A stretch of 64,000 nucleotides of DNA from Nymphaea colorata (lineage: Eukaryota > Streptophyta > Magnoliopsida > Nymphaeales > Nymphaeaceae), in NCBI RefSeq assembly GCF_008831285.2, contig NC_045146.1:7886972-7950971 (forward strand), in the 5' to 3' direction. Within the stretch, counting starts at the first letter, position 1; each line of letters opens with the position of its first letter. A program made the translations under genes and the position numbers. This document shows, piece after piece, positions 12,162-23,850 of the stretch. The notes under the pieces are model-generated. The model had not been told where the DNA came from and made no database searches. It worked only from the letters and a program-made list of their open reading frames with translations.

Positions 12162-15100
12162 ATGGCCGGAAGTAGGAAGGCTTGCGACCGCGGCGATCCT
12201 AAGGCCGTCGGCTGTCTGTCTGCAATCTTTCGTCTTCTTCACGGCCGCATCCATGGACGACGCAAAAGGCTTACACAAGGTCAGTACTTCAATTATATAT
12301 ATATTGCGGTCGTCCTTTGTGCTCCAGTTAAATGTTTGCGGTGTTTAGAGTTACAGAGAAGCATCAATTATTTTGATTCATTTACCAATTGACCTTCTTC
12401 CCCGTCCATTTTCTAATTGGCCTGCTTCGATTGGGCGTGGTGAATGATTCTCATTTGTGTCCAAGAAATTATAATTAAGTAGGGGGAGTACAGCGGCTTG
12501 TCCTGAGCGAAATGGGTCTCAAAGTAATTGGTTCCAATATCCTTCATATATGCATGAAAACTGAAGCCTAGCTTGTGTGCCAACTGAGGCGGTAGACGGT
12601 CCTGAGTCTAACAAGTTTAGTTAATTGTACGCTATGACCCAGGCTGAGCCCTAGTCAAGTGGTTTCAATGTTTATTAGTTTTGCTGCAGTCTTCTTCATG
12701 TTTGTATGTACCTGTAGATGTTTGAAATATAGGTTTTTATTTTTAGTAGGCAATTTGTTACAAATTATTCACTAAACCATCTCGCTTGGTAAGCATACAT
12801 ATATATAATCAGTCCTATATTGTCATTGACCCTTTTAAATTACTTTTGTCTTTGTTAAATGTGTTCGTTTTCAATGTTACTATACATTTTGAACTTAAAT
12901 ATATAAACTCAAAATTTCCATTAAGTTTTTTAATATAAAACTTTAAAATATCAAAACATAACTTAAAGCAACAATTTGAAATTTGTAATTGATTATCTTT
13001 TTGTCATTAAAAAGTACAATTATTTGAATAGCGTAAATTTTCAAATGTGAGTTTAAAACCAAAAACTTTTACAATTATGACTAACATTTTTCACGAATGC
13101 AATTGATTTTTTTTTTCTATAAAACAAAAAGTTAATGGATGCATTTACCGAATTTGAATGTCAAATACGTAACTAGAAAATTGAAGTAGTGTTTGGACCT
13201 TTTTTAGAGTTCAACAAATTTATCGTTTTTATATTTCATTATAGAAATTACTGACAACAATATCAATTTTAAAATTATCAATAACTTTTGAACAATAACT
13301 TATATAAAAAAAACATAGCAATTAATTATGTTATTAATTGCCTTTTCTTATTATATAAGCTTTCAATATAATTATTTCAAATTCATCACTAAATTTATTT
13401 ATTAAATAAACTTTAAAATACTAAAATATAACTTTAAAACAAAAATCATAAACTTGCCGTTGAATTTTTTTTCTAACTTAACAGGCCACATTGTCTACGT
13501 ACATGTTAGTTTAAAATGCAAAGATTTTAAAACTTTCAAATGCTGAGTTTCTTTTTATTTCATCAATTCAATTGAGATTTTCTCAAATGGGAAGAAAAAT
13601 GTTTTTTTTATAAAATTATGTCCTAACTAGAAAATCAAAAAAATACTTAAATGAAATTATAAAAAGGTTATAAGTTAAAAAATTTTGTTCGTTTTAAATT
13701 TAACTTGATAAGACAATAATTAAAAAGAATTATAACTTTTTTATTAATTTGTTTTTTCTAAAGTGCCCAATATACACATAAAAATGTATGTCATAATGCT
13801 TTTCCATAAAATATGATTTATTCAAAATATTAAAACTTAAGCTTCATAATTTTGAAATTATCATTGAATTTGTTATCTTTTAAAAGTGACTTTTAGAATA
13901 CCAAAAAATATTACTTTAAATAGAAACAAATACATTTTTTTCTTGTATGGTTCTTCATTGGTACTGGTGTTTCTTCTCATTAATCCTTGTTAAGCTAAAG
14001 CAAATATCACCCCATGATATTACCATCACTTTCACCTTTTTACTATTGAAGATTCAACAACTATCTCGTACTAAGATAGTCACATATTTTGCCTCCTCAT
14101 TTTCTTTCGGACATTCATGTCATACCTTAGACCATTTCACTCTTTAAAGATCTTCCTTTGACGGCTGATCAACTTTAACATTCTGTTCTTCTTTTGCCTA
14201 TATTGTCGTCTATTTCATTTAACACTAAACGCTTAAAACAAAACCATTAATGATTAGAATTAAACATATCTATAATAATTTGGTTTATTACTATGTGTGT
14301 ATGAAGTTACATATAACCGCATCATAACTTTCAGATGAGAATCACCACAATGAATGTAGTGTAATGTCCAATATGGTGAAGGCTAAATCTTAAGCCTTTT
14401 CTTCCAATTATCAAAATTGTTTATAACAATTAAAAAATGAGGATGACAAAGATTGGTGATATAATCACCAATCTTCCCCGTACTGATTGGTTATCTCTTT
14501 GAGTGGGGCTGATAATATATGTTTAGGAGTGGGAAAATAAGGTCCCAAAGACCTAATATTCTTTCGTCTAACCTATTTCCCTCCCCTGGTTCTCACCACT
14601 CTCTAGAGACTATGAAGACCAGGGTCCACTTCATCCCCCTCGACTCTGAATCCCTCTAAGCTGTCATCGTTTTCCTTGACAAAACCCGGTGGCGATTCAT
14701 TGGTTGCCTCAAGGATAGGATCCACATCTCCTTTCCTCATTTCTACGAAGTTGCAGGACAGAGGAATAGAAATAATCCAATCCAAAGGCGAGCTACAAAT
14801 TTTCATACCTGAAGCATTATTCTGAGTACTACTCTCTAAGTAAGAAAAACATGTCTTACTTTCTATGTAATAGAAAAACAAATGATGGCCCTAATAGCAT
14901 TTAGCTTCAAGTACACATTTTCAACTTAAAATTAGGGTGGTGAATATGCCTCTAACATTAAATCAGATTAGTACAACCAAATCTAGCAGAAAGATGGGAG
15001 TCTGAATACTAATAGAACCCCAATGCAATTTTTAATTGTTGTGGCAGGAAAACCTAGTTTACTTAGGGTGTCAATCAATCTGGTTTGTTCTATATCTCAT

Positions 15101-16508
15101 CCAATAATGAACCTATTTGAATGGGCAAGAAAAGAGATTCAACTAGCTAGTACGTACTAATCATAGTTGAGTTCATTTAAGAAAATCAATGTCGTCAAAC
15201 TTGAAACTATGCAAGCTTAAAATTTACATCTTGATCTTGTTTAAACTTTAATAATTAGATAAATTAGTTACCTACTTGATCGATAAATTAGTTACCTACT
15301 TGATTTTCTTAATGTGTACCTTCCTTTTTTTAACTGCAATTCGATGGCAATTCTAAATTATTCTATCCTTGTCAAGAATTTTAGCTGAATTTTTAAAAAA
15401 TATCTTTCTCTAAAAGCTTTTTTTGAGAAAAGTGGTAAAGAAATAAAAGACGTGCATTTTTTTTACTTTTTGACAAAGTCAATTACATGTGTAATAAATA
15501 GTGATAGTTCTCGAAGTTTTTACGCTTCTAATTACGTTATAATGTTCACTGTTTTCGTTAGTTACTTAGAAAAAAGTCGTTGACATATTTCACCTCTATT
15601 TTTCTTAGTTACTAAAAAAAGTCATTAACATATTTCCAATGAGCCAACTCCATCTTTGGTTATTGACGTGTCTGGCATATAAAACTACATGCAATTAACT
15701 TTACATGAATGACAGATCAACTTAATTAGTTAAAATATAGTAAACCTTGTTTGTCTGTTTTTTTCTGGCAGCCGGAAAGACTGAGCAGAGTTGCACTCAC
15801 CGTGAAGAGTTCGAAGAGGTGGCCACTAATGCCCATTCCACACGCAATGCTGATCAGAATCAGAAGAAGACCGTTCCACGACAATCAGAACCTAAATTGA
15901 TGTTGGCATCGTCAGATGATTCCTGCAAAAGTATAAACTTTGATGGCTCTCAAAGCACGATGCTCACAGCAGAGCATATTAACCAGCAAGCTTTAGAAGC
16001 TGCGGGGGTCCCGTCGGAGGAGCAGAGCCGACGACCCAGTGTGGTGGCCAGGTTGATGGGCCTCGAGGATTTTCCTGTAAAACAGCTGGCCGGCCGGACG
16101 GAAAATGCGTCGGAGATGCGTGACTTGATCCTGGGTGCGCTGCAGAAGTGCGATGAGGAAGTCCGCGCACTGAGAAGAATAATCGAAGTGCTTCAATCGG
16201 TGGAGAGACACGACTACAGACTGGTAGCACCTTCTCGTGTGGTCGCTGCACATACCGACTCTGGACGGTTTGTTGGTAGGAGGAGAGGGCAACGGGAGAA
16301 GTACGTTCCTATGGACTTAAAAGTCAAGCCCGAAATTCAGAGTCCGATGAAATGTACGCAGTTCAATTGCGAGCAACCAAGCCCTGTGTCCGTCCTGGAT
16401 GATCGGTCCTCCTTCCATTGCCAAGGACGCATGCCAACCAAAGGATATTGGCGCAAATATGACAAAGGTACTCACATTTCTTTTTGCTGATCTGATCTAA
16501 CTTCAACC

Positions 16509-16557
<49 letters not shown>

Positions 16558-17675
16558 TCTGCCACTACAGGATGGATCATTCATTTAAAAAATTTATCGC
16601 TGGAACCCCAAAAAAAAAAGTTAAATTGAAGAGAGAGATCTGCCATACACAGACACACATAGATACATGACAATAGAAATCAGCCAGCAAATTTTTGACC
16701 TGATGCTTATTTTTTTCATGTTCTGTCACTAAAAACTGTTGCAAAAGAATAAGTTTTGTTGCTAAAGACTATGGCCAAGTAATTGGTTGTCGCAAATGCA
16801 CCTTTTGGGATAATTTTTTGTAACAGAAAATAAACAATAAGAGAGAGAGGGAGAGAGAGAAAGAAAGAAACGTATGTATCTATGTATATGTGTTTGTGCG
16901 AGTCCAAATTCCTTCCTTCAATTTCATGTCAGGTCGTTTCAAAAGGACATAGTTGGATGATTGTCCAACTTGACTCACCAAAAGAAACGTATTTCGGATC
17001 AAATAAAAAGTTAGTTTTTTGGCATTAGATTTTGGTGCTACATACAAATAAAAAGAAATGTGCCAGTCCAATTTCCTTAATTTGTTTAACTAATTAGTAA
17101 ACATGTTTTAATAAAATTAAGTTCACTCAAAAAAACTAAAAGAGTTTCCATCATCAAACTAATCTTGATGCAACGGTCTGACGGTCAATTTTGCTACTCT
17201 AAAGAGCACAAAAAATCAGTGAAAAATTTTAAATTATTGTAAATTAAGCAAAAAGCAGTGAATCCCATTTTACTTCATTAATTAATAACTATATTGTGAT
17301 TCTGTTTGTTTTCTTGACGCAGAACAACGCCCAGATGTCAACAATGTAATTAGCAGAAGCAATTCAATGAACGGGAAAGGATCATATCAATGCCATAATC
17401 TCATCAGAGATGCCTATGCTAAACCTTTTGGAGGGGCCACAATTAGTGGAGCGAGCATTAAGCTGACGAGTACTCATGATGTTGGGGCTGATCTTGAGGG
17501 TGTTGAAGGCAGTGCCGGGAAGGAGAGCTTCATCTTGGAGTTGGAAAGGATAGCCTTGGCTTTGGAAACAGAAATATTCGGCTCATTATTGGAAGAGAGC
17601 ATTAGTGAATTGGGTTTTGCATGTAGGAGGCCTTCATTGCGCTTCTTTAGGTGTAGGAGGCGACTGTTTAGGTGA
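12162..17675 (+). CDS. TRM/LONGIFOLIA-like protein, three exons
   Basis: Exons 12162-12279, 15772-16467 and 17323-17675 join in frame (both introns phase 1) to a 388-residue protein. Residues 12-30 carry a GCLSAIFRLLHG segment resembling the short N-terminal motif (GCM-GIF-) of this superfamily. Residues 127-141 read RPSVVARLMGLEDFP, the hallmark VARLMGL motif. Residues 162-181 (ALQKCDEEVRALRRIIEVLQ) match the following ALK-ILEA-Q-like helix. Residues 344-369 (LELERIALALETEIFGSLLE, then ESISELG) resemble the last helix of DUF4378; the C-terminus is very basic (RRPSLRFFRCRRRLFR). Known members recruit TON1 or bind microtubules and control cell shape; that role is inferred here. Many relatives are 700-1000 residues, so this is a compact form. 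Splice sites are CAAG/gtcagt, ctggcag/CC, AAAG/gtactc and gacgcag/AA. Intron 1 is 3.49 kb. The start is the first ATG giving the GCL motif. Confidence 0.75.
12940..13920. repeat. AT-rich degenerate repeat in intron 1 of the TRM-like gene
   Basis: A block with ATAAAACTTTAAAATATCAA near 12940 returns in altered form near 13405 (ATAAACTTTAAAATACTAAA) and 13815-13910. The spacing is roughly 450 bases. It is probably an old, decayed tandem array or element. Confidence 0.4.
15258..15304. repeat. 24-bp tandem duplication
   Basis: GATAAATTAGTTACCTACTT plus GATC is repeated immediately, with only the last base differing. It lies in intron 1 of the TRM-like gene, about 470 bp before exon 2. Confidence 0.9.
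16509..16556. repeat. (AT)12(AG)12 compound microsatellite
   Basis: An uninterrupted AT run changes directly into an AG run. It lies in intron 2 of the TRM-like gene, some 40 bp after the exon 2 donor. Confidence 0.95.
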
Positions 17676-17786
17676 GCAATTGTCCGCAAGTTAGAAGCTG
17701 GGGAGCCTTGAGCTTTTAAAAAGGTTGTAGGATACTTTGGCCACTCTTCTTATTGCATGCATGTTTGATCGACGGTTTGGTGTTTC

Positions 17787-17810
17787 CTCTCTCTCTCTCT
17801 CTCTCTCTCT
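17787..17810. repeat. (TC)n microsatellite
   Basis: About 12 TC units about 110 bp after the stop codon of the TRM-like gene, so probably in its 3' UTR. Confidence 0.9.
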
Positions 17811-17999
17811 TGCTTGCTCGCTAGCTATCAGCTCGCTGTCATCTTTTTTCTCTTTCATGCATTCTGATACGGGCCAGCCTAGGAGCCTGTCGAGGGCAGT
17901 ACAGGCAGTGACTTCGGCGGCAGTTTGCAGTGCCTTAGGGACCGTCCTACTACATTCCCACATACAAATCAAAAATAAATCTCACAACTAAATTGATAA

Positions 18000-18794
18000 A
18001 AAAATCTAGAAAACATGTATTTTCTTGAATTGAATAGACTCATAAAATAGAACTTTGTGATAAATAACAAGCTTGTTTAGGACCATGACATCAATCAATC
18101 GGTGTATCGGTGTTAAAGACAAATAACTAAAGCAACCAAACAAAAAATGAACAAAAAAAATGCCACTACCATTAACACACAAAAAAAAGCAAGAAAAACA
18201 TTGCCCAAGAGGGGGGAAGTGAGGGGTATTTATAAAGGAATTTGGAGCCAAAACCCAAATTTTGAATTTTTTTTAATTTCACCATATTTTCATCCGAATT
18301 TCACATAATTTTGAATTATTTTGAAAAAGAAATAGTTTGAAAATGAGTATGATTGGTCATTAGGCTTATAAAATATATTTTTTTTAAAATGAGTTGGGCC
18401 TTTGTTCACCCAAAAAGACTAAAATCGTCCTTTAAAATGAGGCTTTTTTGTCAAAATGATGGACAAAAGGGTCTTTCCCACCAAAAAGACCAAAATCGCC
18501 CTCTAAAAGGTCTTTGTCAAAAAGAATGGAAAATGGGTCTTACCCACCAAAAATACCAAAACCACCCTTTAAAAGGAGGTTTTTTTGTCAAAAGGAGGGG
18601 CAAATGGGTCTTGCCCACCAAAAATACCAAAATCGCCCTCTAAAATGAGGTTTTTTGTCAAAAGGAGGGGCGATGGGTCTGAAATGCTTGATTTAGATTT
18701 GAACTTGGGTTTTGGATCTAATTTGGATCCAAAAATGACGTTTTGTGTTTTGATAAAAGTGCATAGTCTTTTGGAAAAATTTGGGGTGATTACA
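18000..18794 (+). mobile_element. LTR-like dispersed repeat, copy A
   Basis: This copy shares ordered blocks with copy B (60700-62144). One is GTATTTATAAAGGAATTTGG followed by AGCCAAAACCCAAATTTTGA near 18216-18260, against 61105-61150. Another is a GGATCTAA-rich segment near 18700-18735. The third is the ending TTTTGGAAAAATTTGGGGTG plus ATTACA at 18770-18794, against 62118-62144. The TATA-like TATTTATAAAGG box, the ordered blocks and the sharp end suggest an LTR (solo or truncated). The left boundary is uncertain. The middle differs between copies; here it is a 70-bp tandem array. Confidence 0.5.
18396..18674. repeat. Tandem array, four copies of about 70 bp
   Basis: Units begin at 18396, 18469, 18535 and 18606 (lengths 73, 66, 71 and 69). 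Each starts GGGYCTT and carries CCACCAAAAA-ACCAAAATCG, a CCCTCTAAAA-like block and TTTTTTGTCAAAAGGAGGGG or a variant. A fifth unit begins at 18675 but stops after GGGTCT. Copies diverge by substitutions and small gaps, so the array is not very recent. Confidence 0.9.
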
Positions 18795-21474
18795 AGGGGC
18801 CAACGCTGATTTATTCTCATCAAAAGTTTCGTTATTATGCTTTCTTTGTAGAAGAATGCACTAGATTTATATGGTTCTACCCCTTGAAAAACAAATCTGA
18901 CTTGTTCAAGATTTTTTGTGAACTCCATGCTATGATTAAAAATCAGTTTGATAGGAAGATTAAAATTCAAACTGATGAAGGAGAGGAATTATTGATGAAA
19001 ACTTAGCATCCTATTTAAAGGTTAATAGCATTACTCATTATAAAGTTTACCCAAAAATTCCTGAATAAAATGAGATGGCAGAGAGGCGTCATCGCTCTAT
19101 TATTGAACTTGGCCTCACTCGCTTATTTCATATCTATCTTCCTATGTGTTTTTGGGTAGAAGCATTATCTACCGCAGCATAGTTAATACATAGGCTTCCC
19201 TCGCCTACACTTGATATGGTCTCCTTATGAGAAATTATTTCCCAAACAGCCTGATTATTCCAATTTTTGCAGCTTCGAATGCAAGTGTTTTCCTTTTTTT
19301 GGTGGATACGCTAAGAACAAGTTTGAACCGAAAAACTTACCATGTATTTTTCTTGGCTACTTGGAGCAACACAAAGGATATCGGTGTCTATACCCACCAA
19401 TTCAAAGAATCTTCATCTGGTGACATGTTGTATTTGACGAGAAAAATTTTTCGTACAAACAGCCAAGCAGACTCTTTCTCCCCATGGACTCAACTCAAGA
19501 GGTAACAAGTTTTAATGAGCATGCAGTTGACTAAAGCAACGATCCAAGAAAGCTCACAACTAATGATGACACTCACGGTTCTACTCAGCCGAATGTTACT
19601 AATGAGGGAACCACCATGGGTACTATTCCAGATGCACAGAATGACACTATCACAAGCACTCAAGGCGGAGATAATGATGACTCCAACAACGATAGTACTA
19701 GAAATATGAATGCAACAACAACAAGTGACACTATCTCATATGGGTTAAATGGCATTACTACTGGTGAGCATGGAGAATGAAATACGTCAAACAATGATGA
19801 CCCATGTGATCGAGCTGAAAATACACATGAAGTCATCACCAACAATAGAGCAACTAACTCTCATTCCATGGTGACCCGTTTTAAGGATGGGATTGTGAAA
19901 CCAAATCCCAAATACTTCATTGCTTGTTTTATTCTTCAAGAGCCTCACTCCATCAAAGAGGCCCTCAAAAACCCTAACTGGACGAGAGCCATGTAAGAAG
20001 AAATACAAGCTTTTTATGAAAATAATACATGGGATTTAGTTTCATATTCCAAAGACATGCATGTTATTGGTAGCAAGTGGGTCTTCAAAACAAAACTCCA
20101 AAGAGATGGAATAGTGGAGCACTTTAAGGCTCAGCTTGTTGCTAAAGGATTTTCTCAAATTTCTGGAATAAATTTTTTTGAGACTTTTTCACCAGTGGTA
20201 AAACTTGCTACTATCAGGATTGTTTTATCTATTGCTCTTCATCATGCGTGGGATATTCATCAACTTGATGCCAAAAATGCCTTTTTGCATGGCTTTCTAC
20301 AAGAACCACTCTATCTAGAACAACCTCATGAATTTCGGGATCCTCTCAAACCAGATTATATATGCAAGCTCAAGCGAGCTCTTTATGGTTTAAAACAAGC
20401 TCCTTGAGCTTGGTATGACCGATTTGGTACATTTCTTCTCTCCTTAGAATTTTTTGCAAGTGTTGCTGATCCATTTCTCTTTGTGTGCCAAAATACACAG
20501 GGCATTATTATTTGACTACTATTTGTCGATGATATTATCCTTACTGAGAATAACACAAAGCTGATACAGGATTTTATTTCACAAGTCAGCTCAAAGTTCG
20601 CCATGAAGGACTTAGGATTTCTCCATTATTTTCTTGGAATAGAGGCTCAATTAATATCTGATTCTCAATCAAAGGAAATATGCCTACGAATTGCTTGATA
20701 AGACTCATCTATTGAATGGCAAAGATATGCCCATGCCCATGGTCACAATCTTTTGCCCGTCATCAGCTCAAGAGGCAGTGGAAATTGATGCCACCATGTG
20801 TAGAAGTTTGTTAGGGGGTTTACAATATCTCACAATGACAAGGCCGGATATATCATATAGTGTGAATTACGTAAGCCAATTTATGCAAAGTCTCACTTCA
20901 TTTCATCTTTCTCTAGTTAAAAGAATATTAAGATATGTTCATGAAACTCTTGATTATGGGATTAGACTCATAAGGAATTCAGCCATTGAATTGTCAGTCT
21001 ACTCTGATGTAGACTGGGCCAGCTGTCCTCTCACTAGACGTTCCGCAACAAGGTTTTGCACTTTTCTTGGGGTTAATCTTATTTCTTGGAGTGCGAAAAA
21101 GAAAAATTTTGTCCCTCACTCAAGTACGGAAGCCGAATATAGATCTATGGCATCCGCCACCGCCGAACTCATATGGCTCACCTACATATTGTGGGATATT
21201 GGAGTCTATCTTTCTCAACCTCCAATATTATATTGTGACAATATCTCTGCCCTTTAGGTTTCCATCAAACCTGCATTACATTCACGAATCATGTTGATAC
21301 TGATTGCCATTTTGTCTGTGAGAAAGTAGCTATTGGCTCTCTCATCACCAAATATATCCCCTCTGCTAAGCAAGTTGCTGATGTCTTTACAAAACTGCTA
21401 CCTAGACTTCAACTTGAAGATTTACAAAACAAACTTGGCGTATGGATTGCATCTCCCACCAGTTTAAGGGGCAA
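18795..21474 (+). mobile_element. 5'-truncated Ty1-copia element, integrase to RNase H
   Basis: Plus-strand similarity starts inside the integrase core (about 18810-19200) and continues through its C-terminal region (NKFEPKNLPCIFLGYLEQHK, 19318-19377). Reverse transcriptase follows (GSKWVFKTKLQRDG at 20069; QLDAKNAFLHG at 20262; LYGLKQAP ending 20404; FVDDIILTENN near 20523-20555). RNase H and the C-terminus follow (STEAEYRSMASATAELIWL, 21122-21178; ADVFTKLLPR at 21379). A stop follows LYGLKQAP, another precedes the catalytic FVDD segment, and others occur near 20695 and 21256. It is not functional. Gag, protease and 5' LTR are missing. The 5' junction coincides with the 3' end of LTR-like copy A. 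Confidence 0.85.
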
Positions 21475-21864
21475 TGTTAATGATAAGGCTCAAAACATAT
21501 ATAAAGAAAACAAGGAAGAGATTGAAGCTGCCAAAATCATCATCATGCAGGCTGGCAAAGATAACGTTCTAGCCAAATCTATTTCTCAAATGTGCTAGAA
21601 TTTCTTCCCCAAAATCTCTCAAGATGATGTAATCCCCAATGCTGAAATCAAGGAGATTGATATGATAAACATGGCATGTAAATCTCCTTGTAACAAAATC
21701 TATATTATTTAAAGGATGGAGATAGTGTGTCTCTCATACTTTTGAGAGCTACCTTGGACGTAGGTATAGAGTACCGAACCATGTTAAATTATGTCTCTCT
21801 CTCTTTTGTTTGAGTTTCTCTCGTTTGTTCTTAATTGTTTCCAGTGTTTGAAGTTTCTTTCACA
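21475..21864 (+). mobile_element. 3' LTR of the copia element
   Basis: The pol C-terminus is followed by the purine-rich TTTAAGGGGCAA and then TGTTAATGATAAGG, the expected start of a 3' LTR. A TATA-like CTATATTATTTAAAGG lies near 21700, and a pyrimidine-rich segment with TCTCTC runs at 21785-21835. The right end is placed at the CACA near 21861-21864 and is uncertain because no second LTR was found. Confidence 0.6.
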
Positions 21865-23632
21865 CTATCGTATTTCTACTAAAAGCCATTTATATTGAAT
21901 TGTTTTGAAGTGTGGAATTTTGTGTTGTTTATATTATTTTGTTAGCTGTCTATGACATGTATATGTCTTTAGTTGTGTTTTGAATTAGCATCATTTTTCT
22001 ACCAGCAGTTGGGGTGCATGGGTGTTGGGGTGCATGGGTTAGAGGCACTTTTGCCGGCATTCCCAAAAACTAGCTAAAGTCATCACTTCTGCCATCGCTT
22101 CCAAGCACCAGGTGTGGGCAGTGAAACATATCGCCGTATGTACTAAATGTCCGGAACGGAGAGGTTACCCAAATCCTCCTAGTTCAAATCAAGCGGAGAG
22201 TCAGAAGACACATTGGCTTTTTTACTTTCTTATAGAAAATTTAGGGTTTCTCAAGTATGCTTAACCAGCTTAGTATATTAATGTTGTCAACATGGTTGTA
22301 AGCCAAAGCATGATTTGCAGCTAGAAGTAACTGGGATAGACAACGGCATGATGTTAGCATTCTCAGTTCGATTCTCATGAGTGTCGACTTAATCTTTAAG
22401 GTAGGCACACTACCCTTGGAGTGCTAGGTCACTAGGCAAGTGACAATGCCTCAGCTTAGATGACCAAAAGAAGAGTGAAAGCGTGATTTGTAAGATTTAA
22501 CATCAGAAAGTGTGCCACATGACAACGATTTTTTCTTTCCCTTTTTCCTTTTTTTTCTTTTCAAAAAAAAAACTCCATGTCACATTGACTACATAATATG
22601 TTCATGGTTTTTGCATTAAAAAAGAGGAACACTAGAAAAAAGCATGTAAGAAAAGTTTTAACTATTTTATACAGTTTTTTCGTTTATATTCTAAAAAAAA
22701 ATAACTTTTGAATATTTTTTGGATGATTCATTTCATAAACTGATTTTTACAACATTGTCCCTGATGCGATTTCATATGTGCATGCTTTGCTCCATGTTTA
22801 TTTTAGCTTGAATTTTATGAACTAGCAAGAACCCAGCTTGCTATTTTCTTTTTTGTTGTTCTCAATTGATGCCAAATTGAGTCGATCGACCATGGTCTGT
22901 AATTAATAACTTTGGACCACAATACAGGACATGAAATTGCTCCCACTTGGTACTCCAAACAAGGATTTGAAGGGTTCAGGTTCTAGACAATTGAGTGTAT
23001 AAACCTGTCAAATAGTCAGGTTAATTTATGTTAGATAGTCCAAATTACACTCAAATATGTAGATATGTGTACCACAACTTCGGATAGGATGCTACTCCAA
23101 TGAACGAAAACTAGATCCATCAATATATGAGTCAAATTTAATTTGAGGATATACTTAGTTAGATATCTGAGCACGTGTGACCCTTGATTTGCTTATAATT
23201 CTATGTATACTATCCAAAGACATGTTTGCAATGGACCAATCTAAACTATACTGCATTTTAATGTTTTGAACAAACGCACTAATTGACAAGTAGGTTAATC
23301 AGGGTGGCTTTTAAAGATGTACCCTCAAGTAAGGGCAAGTAGCTTAATTACAATTTTGAAATTTTTATAGGACCAAATTAAAATTTCTAAAATTTGACGT
23401 ATTAAAGAGTCATTTTTTAAATCCCCCACAACCCTGTCCTTTGATTCTACCTGCGTTCATGTACAACAAGAATAACCTGACTGCACTTCAAATATGATAC
23501 CAAAGGATGTCATTATATTTTGTGTGTGTTTATGTGTGTGTGTCTATGAAATTTGAAATCAACTGGCTACCGTATGTCGCTAGATGTTTTTTTTTTATCC
23601 TGTGTTGTCGAAAAACTATTGTTGTTCAGTTT
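21865..23632. other. No gene recognised
   Basis: The sequence holds a short duplicated GGGGTGCATGGG near 22010-22040, a possible decayed SINE at 22318-22480 (listed separately) and a TG-rich run near 23519-23545. No exon is recognised. Confidence 0.4.
22318..22480 (+). mobile_element. Possible decayed tRNA-derived SINE
   Basis: TAGAAGTAACTGG (A-box-like, near 22323) is followed about 30 bases later by CAGTTCGATTCTC (B-box-like, near 22362). This is the spacing of a tRNA-type internal promoter. A poorly defined body follows. No target duplication or tail could be fixed. Confidence 0.3.
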
Positions 23633-23850
23633 CACAACTAATAGAGTATTTGACCCTCGAACGAGAGCAAAGGAAGAAAGATAGAGACAACAACAAGATT
23701 TAGGGTGAAAAGTAAGTTTTCACTTTATTTTCTGAAACTTATACTTTGTATACACTTCTTGTTACAAGACGGTTACATTCAACTCACAGCTGTCTTCCAA
23801 TATTTTAAAACTATCCAAGTCTTTTCACATTTACCTTTGTGCCCTTCACA
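23633..23850 (-). mobile_element. Probable 3' LTR of minus-strand copia element
   Basis: On the minus strand the pol end is followed by CCAACTTGAGGGGAAG, a classic copia polypurine tract, and then TGTGAAGGGCACAAAGG as the LTR start. The proposed right end ...CTGAACA gives TG...CA ends over 218 bp. No matching 5' LTR was identified, so the inner end is firmer than the outer end. Confidence 0.55.

Noticed and set aside
14603-14881. Minus-strand 92-codon frame in intron 1 of the TRM-like gene
   Set aside because: It matches no known family and lies inside a spliced intron on the opposite strand; treated as chance.
18396-18674. CRISPR-like array
   Set aside because: Units are contiguous tandem repeats without unique spacers, in a plant nuclear context.
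20057-21257. Host gene calls for the reverse transcriptase and RNase H frames
   Set aside because: Motifs (KWVFK, DAKNAFLHG, FVDD, STEAEYRS) are those of copia pol, with internal stops and a following LTR.
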